From the NCBI GenBank assembly GCA_027924645.1, contig BSBN01001687.1:7254001-7318000 (forward strand): a DNA stretch of 64,000 nt, read 5' to 3'. The translations under genes were made by a program, and so were the position numbers. Position 1 is the stretch's first letter. The number at the start of each line of letters is the position of its first letter. The stretch comes from Cunninghamia lanceolata. Taxonomy: Eukaryota > Streptophyta > Pinopsida > Cupressales > Cupressaceae. This document shows, piece after piece, positions 59,301 to 64,000 of the stretch. The notes under the pieces are model-generated. The model was given only the letters and a program-made list of their open reading frames with translations, was not told the origin of the DNA and did not search any database.

Positions 59301-59406
59301 CTTTTTTCTTTCACTTTAGTTTTCGAGGGAATTAATGGAGGGATTGTGCATTTATAAATTTTGAACAAAAGGTGAAACCTGTGAAGAAGAAAAGATTGTG
59401 CATTTA

Positions 59407-59590
59407 ACAGGAGAAGATTATTCATGGCCGCTGAGAATAGGGTATGCAGAGTAGTCGAACAGGAGAATATTATTCATGGCCGCCAAGAATAGGGTATGAC
59501 TAGTCGAATAGGAGAAGATTGTTCATGGCCGCCAAGAATAGGGTATGAGTAGTTGAACAGGAGAAGATTGTTCATGGCCGCAGTCATTTG
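59407..59590 (+). repeat. ~50-bp tandem repeats in CACTA 5' region
   Basis: Units start at 59407, 59459, 59508 and 59557 (periods 52, 49, 49), each with AGGAGAAGATTGTTCATGGC-like sequence followed by AGAATAGGGTATG. Three full units and one partial. Confidence 0.88.
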
Positions 59591-61700
59591 AGTTTAGAAA
59601 TAGTTTTGAGATCATCATGTGAATGAAGAAAGGAGGGAATTTTGGGATTTCTAGCTATAGACAACAGATATCAAAGGAGCAGATAGACGACAAATAACAA
59701 ATGGTTTTATGAAGCAGAGGTAGGGTTTTCCACATACCTTTATTCTTCTCTTAGCCTGCTCTAAAGTTTTGTATCTTTGAAATCTTGGTGCTGTCATTAG
59801 TGACTGTTCTATCTCTTTTAATGATTGTATGAAGAGGTATCATGGTTCTTTATTGATAAAGTTCTACTTTTTCCATTCATGATTTATACTTAGAATACCT
59901 TGGCATGAAGGAATTTGATGGTCTTCAACCTGTGACTTAGACATTGCCCCTGTGTGTGTGATTCAACCTTTGAAAGATGATTGTATTTTCAAATTGACTG
60001 TCACAAAATAGAGAATGAAAGCTTGTTTTGAGAATGTAAGACTATTCCATGATTTGTTTCTTTCCTTAAATCTGCTCTTCACTATCTTTACTGTCTCTTA
60101 CTGCTATCTTGACAGTAACCTTTGTCATGAAAACCTTGTTCATTGCTTCATACATAAACTGGTCTTTGTTGTCCTATCACGAACTTGCCTACAAAATCCT
60201 TAATACAAAGATATCATTGATGATGACTGTCCTTTGTATGCAAAAATTTGTCATGGTCACATTCCCTTTGTCCATCTGCTGCTATGACTATCATATAGCT
60301 TATTAGCTTGATTTTGATAAACTTGAAGATTCTATTCATAGACTTTTGACTGTAAAAAATCCTCTCTGTTACTTTTGTTATTGATATATGACATAGTTTT
60401 CACATAATTCACATTTGGATGCAAAAAGATTGTCAATATTCCACTGTGTTTTCTCTGTTGTTGTAGCCCACTTTGGTGACTATGATTAGGGCATCCCTTT
60501 GAATGGATAGTAATCTCCTCTTTTCTTTTGTGGTGTTGTACATTACTCTTTTTGATGACTGATTTCACTGTCAATTTGATGACATGACTATCATCACTTT
60601 CAAAGGCACTTGTGTCACTGTTTTAGCATCTATATAATGACTATATTTGCCTGATAAAATCTTCAAGGATCAGTTAACTAATTAGGTAAGGGTTTGTATT
60701 TTGACAAAATTGTTTGCCTTCATGGATTTTGTATTTTCATCTTTTCAATGCTGCTACAAACTGTAATATCCGCCCCCTCCTTTGCAATCAAAGGTATGAC
60801 TATATTCTCTATGTTGTTTTTCCTATTGTCAAGATTGTCATTAGAAATGGTTGACATCTTGAGTCCTTTATTCGGTGACTTTGCCTATGATTTTTGCAAG
60901 TGATTTGCTTCTATGAATACTTCATCACAATAGTTATTTAATTGGGGTTTTAAAGTGTAATCTTGATAAATTGTTTAGTATTTCTTTTAAATGCTATTTA
61001 TCTATTGGTTTACATAGCTTATCTATATTTCTAAGTCAGACAACTTGTAAAATGTATAATTGTTGGCATGGGAATAAAATTGAATTGTTGTTAATATTTG
61101 TTATTCTCATGGACACATATTGAAACACTTACTCTATCTAATGTGTGTACCTAAAAAAATGTTTTAGGTGCATATAAGTGTAGAAACTACTTGCATGGGT
61201 GATAAAGCTTGTTTGGAGAGGACTTGGAGACTTTTGAAAAGGCAGGAAAAGAATTCAAAGTTTGTTGTAATGAATTTGAAGTCGGCGAGGCCCTCTACAG
61301 TAAAACTTCAAATTTTGGGACGCACTCTGTAGCAAATTCAATGGTAATTCAAAACCCTCATTTCCAAAAGTGAACTGATATTTTCATGATATTTGGGGAA
61401 TTTGCTTGTGGGCACCCCCCAGGAGATATTTTCATGATTGAAGCTTGAAAACTCAAAAGAAAATGTTATCTTCAGTATTTGTGAAGTTGATCCTTTACTG
61501 ATCCTTGAACTCAAATAAAGCCACACCTCTACTCTGCATGATCTCCCTACATGATGACTATCCCAAACTGAAGGAAAGGTTATCCTAGCTTGACCATATG
61601 CATGATTGAAGGTTACCTTTTAAGATTTTATATTTAAAGGCCTTCTAGGCATAGGATAGCTTATTATACTAAATTAATACTAGAATGCACAATATTACAG
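59591..61700 (+). other. CACTA 5' non-coding region, probable leader and intron
   Basis: About 2.1 kb with no transposase homology. T-rich with many TGACTGT/TGTCATG words. The AATATTACAG just before the transposase ATG at 61701 would suit a splice acceptor (inference). Small open frames here have no support. Confidence 0.55.
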
Positions 61701-64000
61701 ATGGATCAGCATCAAAGGTTGACTACGAATCAATATCATGCATATGATGAGAGAGTAGCCAAAGAGAGGGACATGGAAAAATATCCATGTCCATGTAATG
61801 ACTGTCTTGGTGGAAAGGTGAAAAAAAGAAATGTGATTTATTGACATATGATAAGATATGGGCATAGTGGTATAAGCCCTTTGACTTACAATTATTATGA
61901 AGATATAACAGAATTACAGACTGTGAGAGATGAAGAGGCAACAAACATAGATGAAGTGGCACCAAACATAGATGAAGAGGTAGAAATGTTAGACAAAGGG
62001 TTTGAAGTTGAAAGAATGTTGAATGAGGGTCTAAACGATGATTGGTCCAAGTCAATGGAGGATGCTTTAAAGCCTATGTATGCTAATTGCAAGTTAAGTC
62101 ATTTGACAACAATCCTTCAAATTCTTAACTTGCAAGTGGTGCATGGTTGGACAAATGAGAGTGTAGATCAGTTATTGGCATTAGTAAGTTCGTTGTTACC
62201 AGCTGACTCCACATTGCCAACAAAATGAAGTCAATGTAAAAAGAAGATCAATAAGCTCACCTTGGGGTATGAAAACATCCACACGTGTTAATGGTTGTGT
62301 ATTATTTCACAAAAATCTTGCAAGTGAGAGTGAATGTCCAAAATGTCATGAAGCAAGGTATAGACAAGGGTTGAAATCGGCTGTGGTTCCTAGAAAGGTT
62401 TTCACCACTTTCTGATAATCCCATGATTACTCTGAATGTATAGGTACAGAGACATTGTTGAACTTATACAGTGGCATGCCCAAAATAAGAGCATTGATGG
62501 AAAACAACAACATGTGCCTGATTCTAAGACGTGAATGGAATTTGATAATAGATGGCCTGATTTTTCTCAAGATCCTCATAATATAAGGTTGGGTTTGGCT
62601 CTAGATGGGGTGAACCCATTCTCAGATCAAAGTACTAAATGGTCAACTTGGCCATTATTTTTAATAAATTATAACTTGCCTCCATGGTTAGCAACTAAAC
62701 CATTTTTCTTAATGCTATCATTGATTATACCAGGAAAGAAAAGTGTGACTTCAAATACAATAGATGCCTATCTAGAGCCATTATATGATGAGATAATGGA
62801 ATTGTGGAAAGGAATTGAATCAATTCAATCTTTAAGTGATGGTCATTCAATCAAATTCATTTTAAGAGCTTCCTTATTGATTATGATTCATGATCTTCCT
62901 GCATATGGTACATTGTCTGGTCTCACTGTTCATGGATACCATGGTTGTCTTGCTTGCAACTTTAAGGATTTTGTGAGGCACTCAAGAAGTTTGCGTAAGT
63001 GTATTTATTGTGGACATCGTGCTTACCTTAAAGTGGGTCATCCATATCGTCGACAAAAAATGCATTTCAATGGTCAAGAAAAGAATCGTGAAGCACCTTT
63101 TCTAATAATGGGTGATTACATTATTGAGAATGGACAAAAAAGAATGTCATTTATTGAAAATGGTGGGATTGCGGGTAGTAGATATGATCCATGTAATGAA
63201 AGTCATGTAAAACAGTTGTGCATATTCTATAAGTTGCCATACTTTAAGGATATAGCCATTAGGCATGCCATTGATTTTATGCATACTGAGAAAAATATAG
63301 CCTATGCTATTATAGAAACTCTCTTTGGTTCTTTCGATACTATTTTATCACGTGAAGACTTTCGAGAACTAAAGATTCGTCGAAATCTTTGGGTTAAAAA
63401 TATGATAATGCAAAATATAGAAAACCCAGTGCTCCTTATGTCTGGACAGAGGAACAACGTGCACAATTCTTACAGTTGATGTCTCAGACTCACTTTCCCA
63501 CTTGATATGTAAGTGGTATTATCATAAGCCAAACTGACATTAATAGCTTAAGAGGCCTAAAGACCCATGACTATCATGTTATAATCAAGAATATTTTACC
63601 TATTGTGGTAAATATATCAGGTTTGGCAAAGGGGACAAGATTGGCAATTATAAGGTTGGGCCTAATATTAAAGAGAATGAGTTCACATGTATTAGATCCT
63701 TCGAACTTTGATAGTTTGAGGGAGGAGGTTGTTGAAGTCCTTTGTCTATTGGAACAGGAATTTCTAACAACAATCTTTAACATTTCTATGCATCTTTTGA
63801 TACATCTAGAATATGAACTAGAGCATTGTGGTCCAGTAAGATCGAGATGGATGTATCCTATAGAACAATATATGAAGGTTTTGAAAAAAAATGTTCATAC
63901 TAGGGAAAAACTAGAAGGCAACATGTCTGAGGGATATTCAATGCAAGAGGCCATTGGATTTTGCACAAAATATATGAAAGATTTTAAAAATGTCAATTGA
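61701..64000 (+). pseudogene. CACTA transposase (TNP2-like), broken and cut by window end
   Basis: The transposase-associated domain begins near 61780 with YPCPCNDCLGGK; a TGA at 61842 interrupts it, then RYGHSGISPLTYNYYED. A CVLFHKNL...CPKCHEARY zinc-like motif at about 62285-62360 follows after frameshift(s). The transposase_21 core (62535-63479) has WPDFSQDPHNIRLGLALDG, YNLPPWLATKPF and DLPAYGTLSGLTVHGYHG. After another shift it continues as LKTHDYHV and the DUF4218-type region (63605-64000: LEHCGPVRSRWMYPIEQYM, SEGYSMQEAIGFC). It would excise and insert the element by binding its ends. Stops near 61842, 62226 and 62532 make this copy inactive. Confidence 0.9.

Larger units (their letters stand above)
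59054..64000 (+). mobile_element. CACTA (En/Spm) DNA transposon, 5' end and transposase; continues beyond window
   Basis: Starts with CACTAGTAGAAATATGG, a typical CACTA terminus, followed by sub-terminal repeats and, 2.6 kb in, a TNP2-type transposase on the plus strand. The three bases before it are CAC, the expected length of a CACTA target duplication, but the right end is outside the window and cannot be checked. Confidence 0.9.

Noticed and set aside
59407..59590. Possible CRISPR-like array
   Set aside because: Units are contiguous tandem repeats without unique spacers, in a plant transposon.
56700..60700. Apparent large inverted resemblance between 56.7-57.8 kb and 60.0-60.7 kb
   Set aside because: Only short TGACAGT/GACTGTCA words are shared; I could not align longer blocks by eye, so it stays unproven.
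60015..60903. Small open frames in the CACTA 5' region
   Set aside because: No homology, no repeat conservation, T-rich composition; consistent with leader or intron.

Overview
The window is nuclear DNA from a plant, most likely a gymnosperm or another large, slowly purged plant genome (inference). It holds no intact cellular gene. Almost all 64 kb can be assigned to layered, decayed transposable elements: five Ty1/copia-type LTR elements, four Ty3/gypsy-type LTR elements (three non-autonomous or cut off by the window), one CACTA (En/Spm) DNA transposon entering at the right edge, and two long open frames of unknown identity that serve as hosts for insertions. I placed element borders by finding both LTR copies, the primer-binding site (PBS), the polypurine tract (PPT) and 5-bp target-site duplications (TSDs).

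Layout, left to right. 1-5498: Copia-1 (minus strand, its outer LTR cut by the window edge), inserted in Gypsy-A. 5499-7111: leader and 5' LTR of Gypsy-A (minus). 7112-8752 and 31113-32401: the two halves of an unrecognised long frame (ORF-A), split by Gypsy-B (8753-31107, TSD TGTTG). Gypsy-B is itself split by Copia-2 (8879-22908, plus, TSD AAGTG), which is split by Copia-3 (11833-18853, minus, TSD CTTTG). That is a four-level nest, and Copia-3 and Copia-2 are inverted members of one family.

32402-33574 is LTR-like sequence with a TATA box. 33575-34004 and 43377-44362 are two halves of a second unrecognised frame (ORF-B), split by Copia-5 (34005-43371, minus, non-autonomous), which is split by Copia-4 (36649-41916, minus, TSD CCTCA). 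About 44560-47255 is the LTR end and gag of Gypsy-C, cut by Gypsy-D (47256-55035, TSD GCTTC). The 3' LTR of Gypsy-D carries a further 1,054-bp insertion. 55041-59053 is decayed, largely unassigned sequence. 59054-64000 is the 5' end and most of the transposase of a CACTA element that runs off the window.

All coding remains are broken. The damage is patterned: Copia-1, Copia-3 and ORF-A part 1 keep one frame over very long distances with almost no indels, and their stops are mostly TAG at positions where a sister copy or the family has Gln or Trp. This fits methylated-cytosine deamination in a silenced array. No CRISPR array, rRNA, tRNA or bacterial-type regulation is present. Promoter-like TATA boxes and polyadenylation signals occur inside several LTRs.
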